DNA from: Streptomyces fodineus
Lineage (GTDB): Bacteria > Actinomycetota > Actinomycetes > Streptomycetales > Streptomycetaceae
Assembly: GCF_001735805.1 (NCBI RefSeq)
Contig: NZ_CP017248.1
Location: 8,308,001 to 8,372,000, forward strand
Direction of reading: 5' to 3'
Length of the DNA stretch: 64,000 bases
The notes below the pieces were generated by a model. It saw only the letters and a program-made list of their open reading frames with translations, was not told the DNA's origin and searched no databases. The position numbers and the translations under genes were made by a program. Positions within the stretch are counted from its first letter, which is position 1. Every line of letters begins with the position of its first letter. Below are positions 1-7,765 of the stretch, one piece after another.

Positions 1-408
1 CACCGCAAGCACCGGGGCAAAGGACGCGACACCTTCGCCTGGAGCGATTACCGCGACCTGGTCGTGCGCGCCCACATCCAGCTCCAGGCTCCCATCGTGC
101 TGATCTGGGATAATCTCAACACCCACCGGGCTGCCGGGATGCGTGAGTACGCCGCCGCACACGACTGGCTCACCATCGTTCAACTGCCCTCATATGCACT
201 CGACTTGAACCCGGTCGAGGGCATCTGGTCGCTGTTACGGCGCGGCCCGCTGGCCAACACCGCCTTCACCGACGACGAGCACCTCGAACGCACCCTCCGC
301 CGAGGTCTGCGCCACATCCAGCTCCGCCCCGACCTGATCGACGGCTGCCTCACCGGCACCGGACTCGCACTCACCCCGCTGCCGACAACAACCCGAAGAG
401 ATCAGTAA
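1..408 (+). CDS. IS630-family transposase, 5' end outside window
   Basis: This is the C-terminal part of a DDE transposase of the IS630 type; the reading frame is open from the first base, so the start lies upstream of the window. Visible motifs are WDNLNTHRA, which holds the second catalytic Asp and the His after it, and LPSYALDLNPVEGIWSLLRR, which holds the last acidic residue of the DDE triad in the usual NPVE context. The stop codon TAA overlaps the ATG of the next gene (TAATG). The family catalyses cut-and-paste transposition into TA dinucleotides. The neighbouring gene is a regulator without its N-terminal domain, so this element may have truncated it. The IS end is not obvious between the two genes. 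Confidence 0.85.
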   Translation, partial: HRKHRGKGRDTFAWSDYRDLVVRAHIQLQAPIVLIWDNLNTHRAAGMREYAAAHDWLTIVQLPSYALDLNPVEGIWSLLRRGPLANTAFTDDEHLERTLRRGLRHIQLRPDLIDGCLTGTGLALTPLPTTTRRDQ

Positions 409-1337
409 TGCAGCCGGGCGCGAACCTCATCCGCTGGGCACTGACCGCACCCGAGGCACGCACCCAATACCAGGACTGGGACCAGCACGCCTCGGCCTAC
501 GTGAAGATCTTGAAGTTCGCCCAGGCCACCCGCCCGAACGACGTCGAGTTGCGCCGGCTCATCGACGACGTCAAGCAGGACCCGGACGTGCGGCGCATCT
601 GGGATACCGAGCACGACATGGGTGAGACGCGCGACGGACACGTCTTCCGGATGAACGTTCCGACGCTGGGCTGGGAGACCATCGAAGTGGTTAGTCACGT
701 CCTCTACCCGGCCTCGATGCCCGACTGCCGATTCGTCGTGATCACGTGGGTCGAGGGCAACGAGGACGACGAGCGCGACGCCCTCGGAGGTATCCGTAAC
801 GCCTGGGCGGCGACGAGCGTCGACCAGGAGGGCGTAGCGATAGCACAGCGGCACGCACACAACCGTGCAGCCGAGGACTCCGCCACCCGCTGGCGTCGGC
901 AAGCGGCGACGCTCGCATCCCGCACGGTCGTTGCCACCGCAGAAGAAGCAGCAGCGCAGGCTGGGGCGAACGGCGTACCGATGCCGTCGATCAGCAGAAT
1001 CCTGGGCCCCGATGCCCAGCTGACGCTCTCGCTCGACAAGCGCACCGTGGTGTGGGCAGTGGAAGAGACAGCTGGATGCTGGGCCGTCACCCACGTCTCC
1101 CCGGCGACAGTGATCGCCCGTGTGCCCAGGGACACCCTGGAGGGTGCCTGCCTCGCCGAGATGCGCCAGCTGGTCCGCGCCGCCTTGCCGGCGGCCCCCT
1201 CGGCGGCAACGGCGCGCATTGGTCAGCTACTCGATGAACGCGACATCGAGCAGCGTGTGCTCCACGACGTCCTGCACGCGATCCAGCAAAGTGATATCGG
1301 AGCGCCAGAGAGGCGGGCGGCGATCCAAGAGTCCTAG
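408..1337 (+). CDS. MmyB-like ligand-binding domain protein lacking its HTH
   Basis: Residues 5 to about 110 match the C-terminal ligand-binding domain of MmyB-like XRE regulators: NLIRWALTAPEAR, then a conserved DVRRIW and a VPTLGWETIEVVSHVLYP strand pair ending in FVVITW. In that family an N-terminal helix-turn-helix of about 90 residues precedes this domain; here the start codon sits just before it, directly behind a transposase. The remaining 200 residues after the usual end of the family are unfamiliar, with a helical, Ala-rich stretch and no motif I recognise. The protein could be a stub left by transposon insertion or a real HTH-less sensor. Translation would be coupled to the transposase through the TAATG overlap. 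Function is inferred only from the family; sensing without DNA binding is unproven. Confidence 0.6.
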   Translation: MQPGANLIRWALTAPEARTQYQDWDQHASAYVKILKFAQATRPNDVELRRLIDDVKQDPDVRRIWDTEHDMGETRDGHVFRMNVPTLGWETIEVVSHVLYPASMPDCRFVVITWVEGNEDDERDALGGIRNAWAATSVDQEGVAIAQRHAHNRAAEDSATRWRRQAATLASRTVVATAEEAAAQAGANGVPMPSISRILGPDAQLTLSLDKRTVVWAVEETAGCWAVTHVSPATVIARVPRDTLEGACLAEMRQLVRAALPAAPSAATARIGQLLDERDIEQRVLHDVLHAIQQSDIGAPERRAAIQES

Positions 1338-1343
1338 ACCACA

Positions 1344-1378
1344 GGCCCGCCGAGAGTCGCCCCGTACGCCGGCGGGCC
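1344..1378 (+). terminator. Rho-independent-like hairpin after the MmyB-like gene
   Basis: A perfect 9-bp inverted repeat, GGCCCGCCG (1344-1352) and CGGCGGGCC (1370-1378), encloses a 17-base loop just after the stop at 1337. There is no T-run, as is common for actinomycete terminators. It separates the upstream genes from the thioesterase gene. Confidence 0.55.
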
Positions 1379-1414
1379 CACTGCACCTAACCCTCAGACT
1401 AGAAAGACCCTCCC

Positions 1415-1822
1415 GTGAAGAAGTACACCTATCCCCTCCCGCTGCGCTGGGCCGACGCGGACGCGTACGGGCACGTCAATAATGCGAAGTTCCTCCAGTA
1501 CATGGAGGAGGCACGCACACGGATGTTTCAGGAGATGCTGCCCGAGGACGAGGCCGGCCGCCGCCAGCACGCATTCGTCGTCGGCCGGTCCATCGTCGAC
1601 TACCGCGCTCCGCTGCCGTACCGCGAGGAGCCCGTGGACGTGAACGTCTGGGTCGTCGCATGTCGGGGGGCCAGGCTCGAACTCGGCTACGAGATCCGGG
1701 ACGACGGCCAGCTGTACGCCGAGGCTACGACCACGATGGCTGCGTACAACCTGGACACCGGTAGGCCGCGCCGCATTTCTGAAGCCGAGCTGGACTTTCT
1801 CGCCCGTTACACCGAGAACTGA
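1415..1822 (+). CDS. Acyl-CoA thioesterase, 4HBT hotdog family
   Basis: A 135-residue single hotdog-fold protein, the normal length for 4-hydroxybenzoyl-CoA-thioesterase-like enzymes. The N-terminal motif RWADADAYGHVNNAKFLQY carries the catalytic Asp of the DxxGHVNN signature, and EARTRMF begins the long central helix. The family hydrolyses acyl-CoA or aryl-CoA thioesters in the cytoplasm; the substrate cannot be read from sequence. The start is GTG with only a weak AGAAAGA upstream. It stands alone behind a terminator-like hairpin and ahead of gene debris, so the neighbourhood gives no pathway. Confidence 0.85.
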   Translation: MKKYTYPLPLRWADADAYGHVNNAKFLQYMEEARTRMFQEMLPEDEAGRRQHAFVVGRSIVDYRAPLPYREEPVDVNVWVVACRGARLELGYEIRDDGQLYAEATTTMAAYNLDTGRPRRISEAELDFLARYTEN

Positions 1823-1920
1823 CAGGCGTTGTCTAGGTGCAGGCGCACCCAATGGCCTTGCCCCATAACGTGATTGACAGGCGTCTGGCTAGCTCATGAC
1901 GTAGTGCTCGCGCCAGCCGT

Positions 1921-2088
1921 TCAGGCGAGGGGGACTGTCGGCCACTTGGTGTGTTCGGGCTCGGACAGGTCAATCCGGAACGTGCGCCATGCCTCGGTGA
2001 TGTCCAAGTGCATCGGCGGTGGGGGCAGCTCCTCGAGACTGCGCGCACGGTCGGATAGGGCTGCGGCGTTGGCTGTCCACCAGCGGTA
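1921..2088 (-). pseudogene. C-terminal remnant of an unidentified gene
   Basis: The frame reads YRWWTANAAALSDRARS, then MHLDITEAWRTFRIDLSEPE, and ends in TVPLA with strong G/C bias at third positions, so it looks like the true end of a protein. It is cut off upstream by an in-frame TAG at 2089-2091, and there is no start codon with a ribosome site. The parent family was not recognised. Confidence 0.45.
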
Positions 2089-2112
2089 CTACCCCAGCAG
2101 CGCCGACGCGTA

Positions 2113-2418
2113 CAGCAGCACGCCACGCTGGCTGCAGGGGCTCGTGACCTTATCAAGGAGTACGCCCCTCAGCAGTACCAGGAGTCGGCGCTGGAACACC
2201 TCACCACGGTGCCGGGCGGTACGCAGGCGGTGAACCTGGCCCGCGAAGGACATGCTGCCGACGGGGGCACCCAGGTGGTGGTGGCTGCCGCCGCCTGGCT
2301 CGCTACCCAGCCGAAGGCGGACGACGGCGAAGTGCCGGCCCAGTCCGGGAGCGGCTCCAGAACGGCAGGGGATACGTCCGCGTATTCGTGGCGGTCGTAT
2401 CCCCTGATCCGGAAGTAA
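2113..2418 (+). pseudogene. Fragment of an unidentified coding sequence
   Basis: From about 2113 the frame has strong coding bias (AAGARDLIKEYAPQQYQESA, then TTVPGGTQAVNLAREGH). The bias fades after about 2350, where the opposite strand becomes the better coding candidate. No start codon with a Shine-Dalgarno sequence is present and a TAG lies upstream at 2056. It looks like the inner part of a broken gene. The family is unknown. Confidence 0.35.
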
Positions 2419-2678
2419 GCCGGTGGCTCGGAGCACACGTGTTGCTCGTCATCGACGGTCCAGGCGACAGCGGCCAGCCAGCTGCTGCGCACCTGATGAA
2501 TACCGGCGTTGACCAGGACCTCGGCGCCCATGGGCGGTGCGCCGCTGACCACCAGGAGTATCCTGTCGACCACTCGTGTGAGGGGCTGTACGGAGCGCTC
2601 GAAGATGGTCTTGCCTGAAGTCGCATACCTGGCGCTGTCGCCAGTAGTTTCGTAGGCGGCAAGCTCGTCCGAAGTCAT
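2169..2678 (-). CDS. Hypothetical protein or gene remnant next to the IS
   Basis: Starting at an ATG at 2678, the frame reads MTSDELAAYETTGDSARYAT and continues with good third-position G/C bias to about 2350 (segments LLVVSGAPPMGAEVLVNAG and YFRIRGYDRHEYADV). The last 60 residues overlap the better-biased opposite strand and look non-coding, so the 3' end has probably been replaced. No Shine-Dalgarno sequence precedes the ATG. It begins about 70 bases from the left end of the IS701-like element. No family was recognised. Confidence 0.35.
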   Translation of the reverse strand: MTSDELAAYETTGDSARYATSGKTIFERSVQPLTRVVDRILLVVSGAPPMGAEVLVNAGIHQVRSSWLAAVAWTVDDEQHVCSEPPAYFRIRGYDRHEYADVSPAVLEPLPDWAGTSPSSAFGWVASQAAAATTTWVPPSAACPSRARFTACVPPGTVVRCSSADSWYC

Positions 2679-2747
2679 GCGGTTGACGCAACTGGTGGAC
2701 GGACCAGAACGCCCGTTGCCCATCAGACAGCAGTCCCGCAGAGTCAG

Positions 2748-2771
2748 TACTCCAGCCGTAGATCGTGATCT
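2748..2771 (+). repeat. Left terminal inverted repeat of the IS701-like element
   Basis: The sequence matches the reverse complement of 4675-4698 at 23 of 24 positions; the mismatch is at the 14th base. It lies 93 bases downstream of the passenger gene stop. This places the passenger gene inside the element. Confidence 0.8.
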
Positions 2772-2864
2772 CGGTGGTGAGGGGCGCCGAGGCAGCAGGT
2801 GGCCAGTGTCGATCATCTCGCCCGAGATCGCCCACGCCGTCGCGGGCGTCGGCTCCTTCTCCGT

Positions 2865-3269
2865 CTACCCGAGTTCACCGAGACGGAGGGCATCCCTTAT
2901 CTCGCTGAGCTTCGCGGTCGTGGCCGGGGTCCGCTCCTGCGCTTGTTCAGCGAGTCGGAGGGCGTCGTCAATCTCGCTGAGCTTCACGGAGGACAGGACG
3001 GCCGCCCGCTCTATCAGGTCGTCCCGGGACACAGTGGTCAGCCACGTGCACGGGGTGAAGCCTGGACGCGGGAACGCGAGCCGCAGCACGCCTTCGAACG
3101 GCAGTCCTTCACCGGCGCCGACCGTCACTTCGATGCCCAGACCGCTGATGTCGACGCCCGCCGGAGCGACGACCTGCATCACCCGGATCCCGGACGTGCC
3201 GTCTCCCGACAGCAGTACGACCAACCTCCGCTCGTCGAACTGGACCCACCAGACTTCGCCACGTTGCAC
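2865..3269 (-). CDS. PemK/MazF-like protein carried by the IS
   Basis: A 134-residue protein starting at a GTG preceded by TCTGGAGGACTT, a good ribosome site. The N-terminus VQRGEVWWVQFDERRLVVLL is the classic first strand pair of PemK/MazF endoribonucleases; VTVGAGEGLPFEGVLRL and WLTTVSRDDLIERA fit the later strands and C-terminal helix. The family cleaves mRNA and is normally paired with an antitoxin; none is visible, and a transposase is divergent on the other side. The tail carries a duplicated helix, KLSEIDDALRL and then KLSEIRDALRL. It lies inside the IS inverted repeats, so it is a passenger gene. Possible roles are element maintenance or expression control, both inferred. Catalytic residues cannot be confirmed from sequence alone. 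Confidence 0.7.
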   Translation of the reverse strand: MQRGEVWWVQFDERRLVVLLSGDGTSGIRVMQVVAPAGVDISGLGIEVTVGAGEGLPFEGVLRLAFPRPGFTPCTWLTTVSRDDLIERAAVLSSVKLSEIDDALRLAEQAQERTPATTAKLSEIRDALRLGELG

Positions 3270-3378
3270 AAGTCCTCCAGACACATGACGGCAGACAGAC
3301 GCTGCGCGGCCCTGACGCGCTGTGGAGACAGGTGCGGCCACCGTTGATCATCGGTGTGTGAAGACTGAAGATCATGCG

Positions 3379-4674
3379 ATGGCCGCAGGTCACAGCGTAG
3401 ACCCTGCCCGCTGGCAGGAGGCGTTCGAGGGCCTGATGGCCCAGATCGCGGGCCGGTTCGCACGGGTCGAACCCCGACGTCGGGTCGGGCGGTTGGTGCT
3501 CGGGCTGCTGTCGGACCTGCCGCGCAAAAACTGCTGGACCATCGCAGAGTGGGCCGGAGAGAGCACCCCGGACGGCATGCAGCACCTGCTCGGGCGGGCC
3601 AAGTGGGAAGGCGACCAGGTCCGCGACGACGTGCGGGCCTACGTGGTGGAGCATCTGCGGGACGACCAGACGGTTCTGGTGGTCGACGAGACCGGCGACG
3701 TGAAGAAGGGCACCGACACCGTCGGTGTCCAGCGCCAGTGCACCGGCACCGCGGGCAGGATCGAGAACGCGCAGGTCGCCGTCCATCTCGTCTACGCCAG
3801 CCGCCGCGGACACGCCGCGGTAGACCGGGAACTGTACGTTCCGCGTTCCTGGACCTCGGACCCCGACCGCTGCCGGGCCGCCGGACTCGGTGACAAGACC
3901 GAATTCGCGACCAAACCGCAGCTTGCCGCCCGCATGGTCACCCGATTCCTGGACGTCGGCCACCGGGCCGCCTGGGTCTCGGGAGACGAGGTCTACGGCG
4001 GCAACCCGACGCTACGCGCCGCGCTGGAAGAACGCGGCACCGGCTACGTCCTCGCGGTGGCCTGCTCGCACGAAGTCACCACAGGCGCCGGGAAGTTCCG
4101 CGCGGACACGCTGGCCAGGAAGGTGCCCAAGAGGGCCTGGCAGAAGCTGTCCGCAGGGAGCGGAGCCAAGGGCCACCGCTTCTACGACTGGGCCGTCATC
4201 GACCTCACCGACCTCCGGCCCGGGAGCCGGCAGTTGCTGATCCGCCGCAACCGCAGTACCGGCGAACTCACGTACTACCGCTGCTACTCGCCGACCGCCG
4301 CAGTGCCGCTAACCACCCTGGTGCGCGTCGCTGGATCAAGGTGGCGGGTCGAGGAGTGTTTCCAGTCCGGCAAGGGCCTGGCGGCCTTGGACGAGCACCA
4401 GGTCCGCCGCTACCCGTCCTGGTCCCGCTGGGTCACCGTGGCCATGCTCGCGCACGCCTTCCTCGCCGTCGTCCGCGCGAACGAACACGACCGCGATCCC
4501 GCACCAGACGCCCTCATACCGCTCACCTGCAAGGAGATCCAACGGCTGTTCATCACGCTCGTCATCCGGCCTGCCTTTGACCCGGTCCACCGGCTTGGCT
4601 GGTCCGACTGGCGACGCCGCCACCAGGCTCGATCCCAGACCAGCCACTACCGGCGGCAAGCCGCTCGAACGTGA
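3379..4674 (+). CDS. IS701-family DDE transposase
   Basis: A 431-residue transposase of the IS701 type. The DDE core is visible: QTVLVVDETGDVKKGTDTVG with the first Asp, AAWVSGDEVYGG with the second, and SRWRVEECFQSGKG with the catalytic Glu. The frame could extend upstream to 3322, but the ATG at 3379 follows the intergenic region shared with the divergent PemK-like gene and gives the usual family length. The stop codon touches the right inverted repeat. The 109-base gap between the two genes must hold both promoters. The protein appears full length and the element may be active. Confidence 0.9.
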   Translation: MAAGHSVDPARWQEAFEGLMAQIAGRFARVEPRRRVGRLVLGLLSDLPRKNCWTIAEWAGESTPDGMQHLLGRAKWEGDQVRDDVRAYVVEHLRDDQTVLVVDETGDVKKGTDTVGVQRQCTGTAGRIENAQVAVHLVYASRRGHAAVDRELYVPRSWTSDPDRCRAAGLGDKTEFATKPQLAARMVTRFLDVGHRAAWVSGDEVYGGNPTLRAALEERGTGYVLAVACSHEVTTGAGKFRADTLARKVPKRAWQKLSAGSGAKGHRFYDWAVIDLTDLRPGSRQLLIRRNRSTGELTYYRCYSPTAAVPLTTLVRVAGSRWRVEECFQSGKGLAALDEHQVRRYPSWSRWVTVAMLAHAFLAVVRANEHDRDPAPDALIPLTCKEIQRLFITLVIRPAFDPVHRLGWSDWRRRHQARSQTSHYRRQAART

Positions 4675-4698
4675 AGATCACGATTTACGGCTGGAGTA
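4675..4698 (-). repeat. Right terminal inverted repeat of the IS701-like element
   Basis: It starts immediately after the transposase stop codon (TGA 4672-4674), as expected for a compact IS, and pairs with 2748-2771. Confidence 0.8.
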
Positions 4699-5187
4699 TC
4701 AAGCACGGTCGCGTCGGATCAATGCATCATAGGTTCCGAAGTTGGGAACCGACTCCCAGTTACTGGCGACGTCAATGCCATGACGACTTTCCTTGGATTC
4801 CTCGCCATCGACTTCTACAGTGCGCCGGATGATCCCATCGATGGTGAACTCGTAGGATTCCATGCGCTCCGCGTCTGCATATCCGCCTCGCTCCTGCGAA
4901 TCACCATAGTCGTACGAGGTTGCTGTCTCCAGGAAGAGAGAGCCGTTGATGAGGGTGAAGGTGTAGTCGAGGGAGTCGCGGCCGTGCTCATCCATGAAAA
5001 TGACTGAAGTGTACCCGGTTTCCAGGCGCATTTCCACGCGCAGTGTCGCGGCGGAGTGCTCATCGGGGGAGGTAACAGCGGTGTACAACTGGCCCGCCGC
5101 ATGCCTAGCTTGAGCCTGTTCGGGCGTCAGCGGGTTCATGGGCGTCTCGGTGAGGTTGTTCCACTGCTCGCAGTAGGTCCAGATCAT
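4699..5187 (-). CDS. Probable immunity protein for the PrsW-toxin
   Basis: A small acidic 162-residue protein beginning 7 bases after the stop of the toxin gene and on the same strand, the standard position of an immunity gene in polymorphic toxin loci. It is rich in beta-strand-like segments (YTSVIFMDEHGRDSLDYTFT, then SLFLETATSYDYG) and has no signal peptide, so it should act in the cytoplasm. I do not recognise the family. An alternative start is the ATG at 5139. The stop codon TGA coincides with the target site of the IS701-like element, which therefore left the reading frame unbroken. The immunity role is inferred from gene order, size and charge only. Confidence 0.55.
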   Translation of the reverse strand: MIWTYCEQWNNLTETPMNPLTPEQAQARHAAGQLYTAVTSPDEHSAATLRVEMRLETGYTSVIFMDEHGRDSLDYTFTLINGSLFLETATSYDYGDSQERGGYADAERMESYEFTIDGIIRRTVEVDGEESKESRHGIDVASNWESVPNFGTYDALIRRDRA

Positions 5188-5194
5188 GGTTGAT

Positions 5195-7306
5195 TCAGCC
5201 CGTGCCCTTCGGTAGCCGGTAGACGAAGCCCTGCACGTCCCGGATTATCACGCCGTGGTCCGCCGCTTCCCTGAGTGCCCAGTCTGGCACAGGCTGGGAC
5301 TGAACCGGGACTTCTAGATAATACTTACCCTTCAAGGGTTTTCCGATCAACTGCGGGTATTCTCTGCGCGCCTTTGGCGTGTCCGGGATCTTTGTTCCCG
5401 TCTTATATTTCTGATTGATCTCACGTAGGTAATTCCTGAAAGTGTCCGGCTTGATCTTCCATATCTGCGTCTGCTTGCGCGATACGATCTCTTTTCCGGG
5501 TCGGTACGAGTCCAGGACTTTCCCGTTTTCGAGGTAGATCTCGTTTGCCGGGTAGCGCGGCCAATTGTCCTCGTTGAACTGTCGTCCCTCGTTCCACTTG
5601 TCACGCAGCCACTGCGGGACTTCCCCTCGCTTCCCGCCGCCCGACTCGCTCGCACCGGTTCCCCCAGCCCCAACCGCCATCAGCACGGCACCGGCGGCAC
5701 CAAGGACGCCAGCGTTAAGGGCGGCTTCAGCCGTGAGGGCGCCGGCAACCCCGCCTCCGGCGAGCGCGAGGCCTCCGGGAGGGAACAGGGCGAGCAGGGA
5801 GAGTAGGAGGAGGGCGAAGCCGAGATAGACCAGGAAGGTGTTCAGCGCGTCGAGCAGGTGGAGCGTGTGGATCGCCCTGCCGCCGGGGCCGGCTTCGCCG
5901 AATCCGCGCCACAGCAGGAGTGCGCCGGTGGTGGCCGAGCCCAGTGCGGTGCCGACACGGAAGCGGTGGACCGCCAGCAGTTCCGCCGTGGGCTGTGCCG
6001 ACGCCCTCCGCCAGGAGCGAAGTAAGGTGCTGAGTTGGTAGGCGATCCAGGCCAGAGCGGCGATGCCGAAGCACATGAGGATCTTCGGCCCTGAGCCGGC
6101 GCTGAAGAACTTCTGGAGACCGGCAGTCGAGGTGAACGAGCCGACGCCCAAGAACACTAACGATGGCAGTACGAGCACACACGGGATCACCAGGAGCCAC
6201 CGCTCACGGGAACCGCGGGCTGCTCTGGCTGCCTTCAGCAAGGCGCGGATGTTCAGCGCCTGCCATACGTGCGGGTTGTCGGATGCGTCCATCCGAGCGG
6301 TGATCCCGGCGGCCACCCGACGCAGGTCCTCGGTGTCGGCGGGCGGCCCCGACGCGGCGGCGTACAGCAGGGAGCGCCGCAGCCTGATGTAGCGCAGGAC
6401 GATCAGCAGGCTCCATGGCAGACGCCAGGCCGCATACCGCAGCAGGGCTCCCGCGCTGTCACCGTCGACGCGCTCAGAAGCAAGCAGTACACCCGACACG
6501 ACGCGCTTACCGCGGTGAATGTGGCGCAGGTCGACGACCAGGGCGATAGCCAGGCATATGAGCGGCGCCGCCCACGCCTTCGCGTCCAGAGATTCAAGCC
6601 AGTGCCTGGCCGGGCCGATGGGTTTCTGCACTACGTAGTTGTTCACGGTGTGGTGTACGACGGCGGCCGCGACCGGGAGCACCGAGAGCAGGCGCAGCCA
6701 TCCCCGTGCACGCCACAGCAGCCCAACCCCCAAGCCGACCACGGCCGTCCACACCAGATGCGAGAAGGTCTCCGTGACCGGCGGGCCGCCCAGATCGAGC
6801 TGGCTGAACGGTGCCGGAAGCCAGGACGTCAACATCTGCCCCAGGCCCGGCACATAGGGCGGCGACAAGCTGTCCGGAATGATCCAGCCCCCGCCGCGGG
6901 CTATCGCCCGGTTCGCGTCCAGGCCGTACCGCAGTACCGCCTCCAGCAGACCGAACCCGCCCCCCAGCGCCGCACCCAGCACCACGAAGTCGGTCAGCCC
7001 CCACTGGCGGCGAACCTTCACGCTCAGCCCGGCCAGTAACAATGGGGCGGCCTTGATCAATTCCTCCACCCAGGGAGCCACCGTGTAGCTGGTGGTGTTC
7101 ACCACCGTGACCAGCGGCTGCCCCGACTGGTCCGCGTAGATGCGGGTGTAGGCCAGCTCCACCAACGCCGTCGCCACGCCGCACCCATACATCCCCACCG
7201 CGAGCGCCAGCAGCACCGTCGACAAACGCACCGAACGCGTCGGCCACGAAACGGCGAACAGCTGCAGCACACCCCAGACGGCGGCCACCGCCATCATCAA
7301 CGTCAC
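5195..7306 (-). CDS. PrsW-type membrane protease fused to a C-terminal nuclease toxin
   Basis: A 703-residue protein. Residues 1-270 are multi-pass membrane sequence with PrsW glutamic-protease signatures: EELIKAAP at 81-88, GFGLLEAV near 118, SHLVWT near 185 and VVHHTVNN near 222. More membrane segments follow to about 555. After a Gly/Ala-rich hinge (GAGGTGASESGGGKRGEVP), the last 130 residues are soluble and of a different character, with YLENGKVLDSYRPGKEIVSR and LEVPVQSQPVPDWAL. This resembles C-terminal toxin domains of polymorphic toxins, which I associate with a restriction-endonuclease fold (Asp, Glu and Lys in LDSY and EIVSRK). PrsW domains fused to toxins suggest proteolytic release of the warhead from the membrane. 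The next gene would be its immunity partner. The target and trigger are unknown. Confidence 0.7.
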   Translation of the reverse strand: MTLMMAVAAVWGVLQLFAVSWPTRSVRLSTVLLALAVGMYGCGVATALVELAYTRIYADQSGQPLVTVVNTTSYTVAPWVEELIKAAPLLLAGLSVKVRRQWGLTDFVVLGAALGGGFGLLEAVLRYGLDANRAIARGGGWIIPDSLSPPYVPGLGQMLTSWLPAPFSQLDLGGPPVTETFSHLVWTAVVGLGVGLLWRARGWLRLLSVLPVAAAVVHHTVNNYVVQKPIGPARHWLESLDAKAWAAPLICLAIALVVDLRHIHRGKRVVSGVLLASERVDGDSAGALLRYAAWRLPWSLLIVLRYIRLRRSLLYAAASGPPADTEDLRRVAAGITARMDASDNPHVWQALNIRALLKAARAARGSRERWLLVIPCVLVLPSLVFLGVGSFTSTAGLQKFFSAGSGPKILMCFGIAALAWIAYQLSTLLRSWRRASAQPTAELLAVHRFRVGTALGSATTGALLLWRGFGEAGPGGRAIHTLHLLDALNTFLVYLGFALLLLSLLALFPPGGLALAGGGVAGALTAEAALNAGVLGAAGAVLMAVGAGGTGASESGGGKRGEVPQWLRDKWNEGRQFNEDNWPRYPANEIYLENGKVLDSYRPGKEIVSRKQTQIWKIKPDTFRNYLREINQKYKTGTKIPDTPKARREYPQLIGKPLKGKYYLEVPVQSQPVPDWALREAADHGVIIRDVQGFVYRLPKGTG

Positions 7307-7765
7307 AGCAGGCCCCCGATGCGCCGAAACAACATTCGATTCGCGATGGTGAATGGGATGTTATTCAGTTAACCGCCTCAGCAGCAAGCGAGTTGTGACG
7401 CTCGACTGGATGATGCAAGCAAGCTGCAAATGCCCCCTTCTGTGCAGGTAAGCCACGAGGGCGACATGCTCACCGCGGCAACGACATTGATCGTCTGCGA
7501 GTACGTCCTGGACTCCTATTGGAGACGCTCTGTCCGTGGCATCAAAGGGCCCGGAAGCCGTGCCGCTGGCCGCACGCCTGTCCATCTGCCTACGGCTCGT
7601 GCCAGTGAGAGGCAGTTGTCTGTTGTCTTCTGTGCCTGTTGACCTCTTCCACCAACCCTGAATCCCGCTGAGAGAGCAGAACGGCCAGCCGCAGGCCGGG
7701 ACTGACGCAGGCGCCGGCGGGTATGGCGTACGGTGGCTGACCACCAGCGGCTAGGAGGGCGTCGG
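7307..7765. other. Intergenic region between divergent genes
   Basis: About 460 bases separate the leftward PrsW-toxin gene from the rightward gene at 7766. Base composition is less biased than in the genes. The region should hold both promoters, but I see no convincing operator, hairpin or RNA gene. Open frames across it lack coding bias. Confidence 0.4.

Larger units (their letters stand above)
2748..4698 (+). mobile_element. IS701-like insertion sequence with passenger gene
   Basis: The element is bounded by 24-bp imperfect inverted repeats at 2748-2771 and 4675-4698, with one mismatch, both beginning TACTCCAGCCGTA from the outside. It contains an IS701-type transposase gene pointing right and a PemK/MazF-like gene pointing left. 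At 1,951 bp it is about 0.5 kb longer than single-gene IS701 elements, and the extra length is the passenger gene. Flanks read TCAG on the left and TCAA on the right, a near-perfect 4-bp duplication. The right end falls exactly at the stop codon of the leftward gene at 4699, so that gene remains intact. Confidence 0.75.

Noticed and set aside
7361..7744. Minus-strand frame of 127 codons upstream of the PrsW-toxin gene
   Set aside because: No ribosome site and codon use unlike the neighbours; treated as intergenic.
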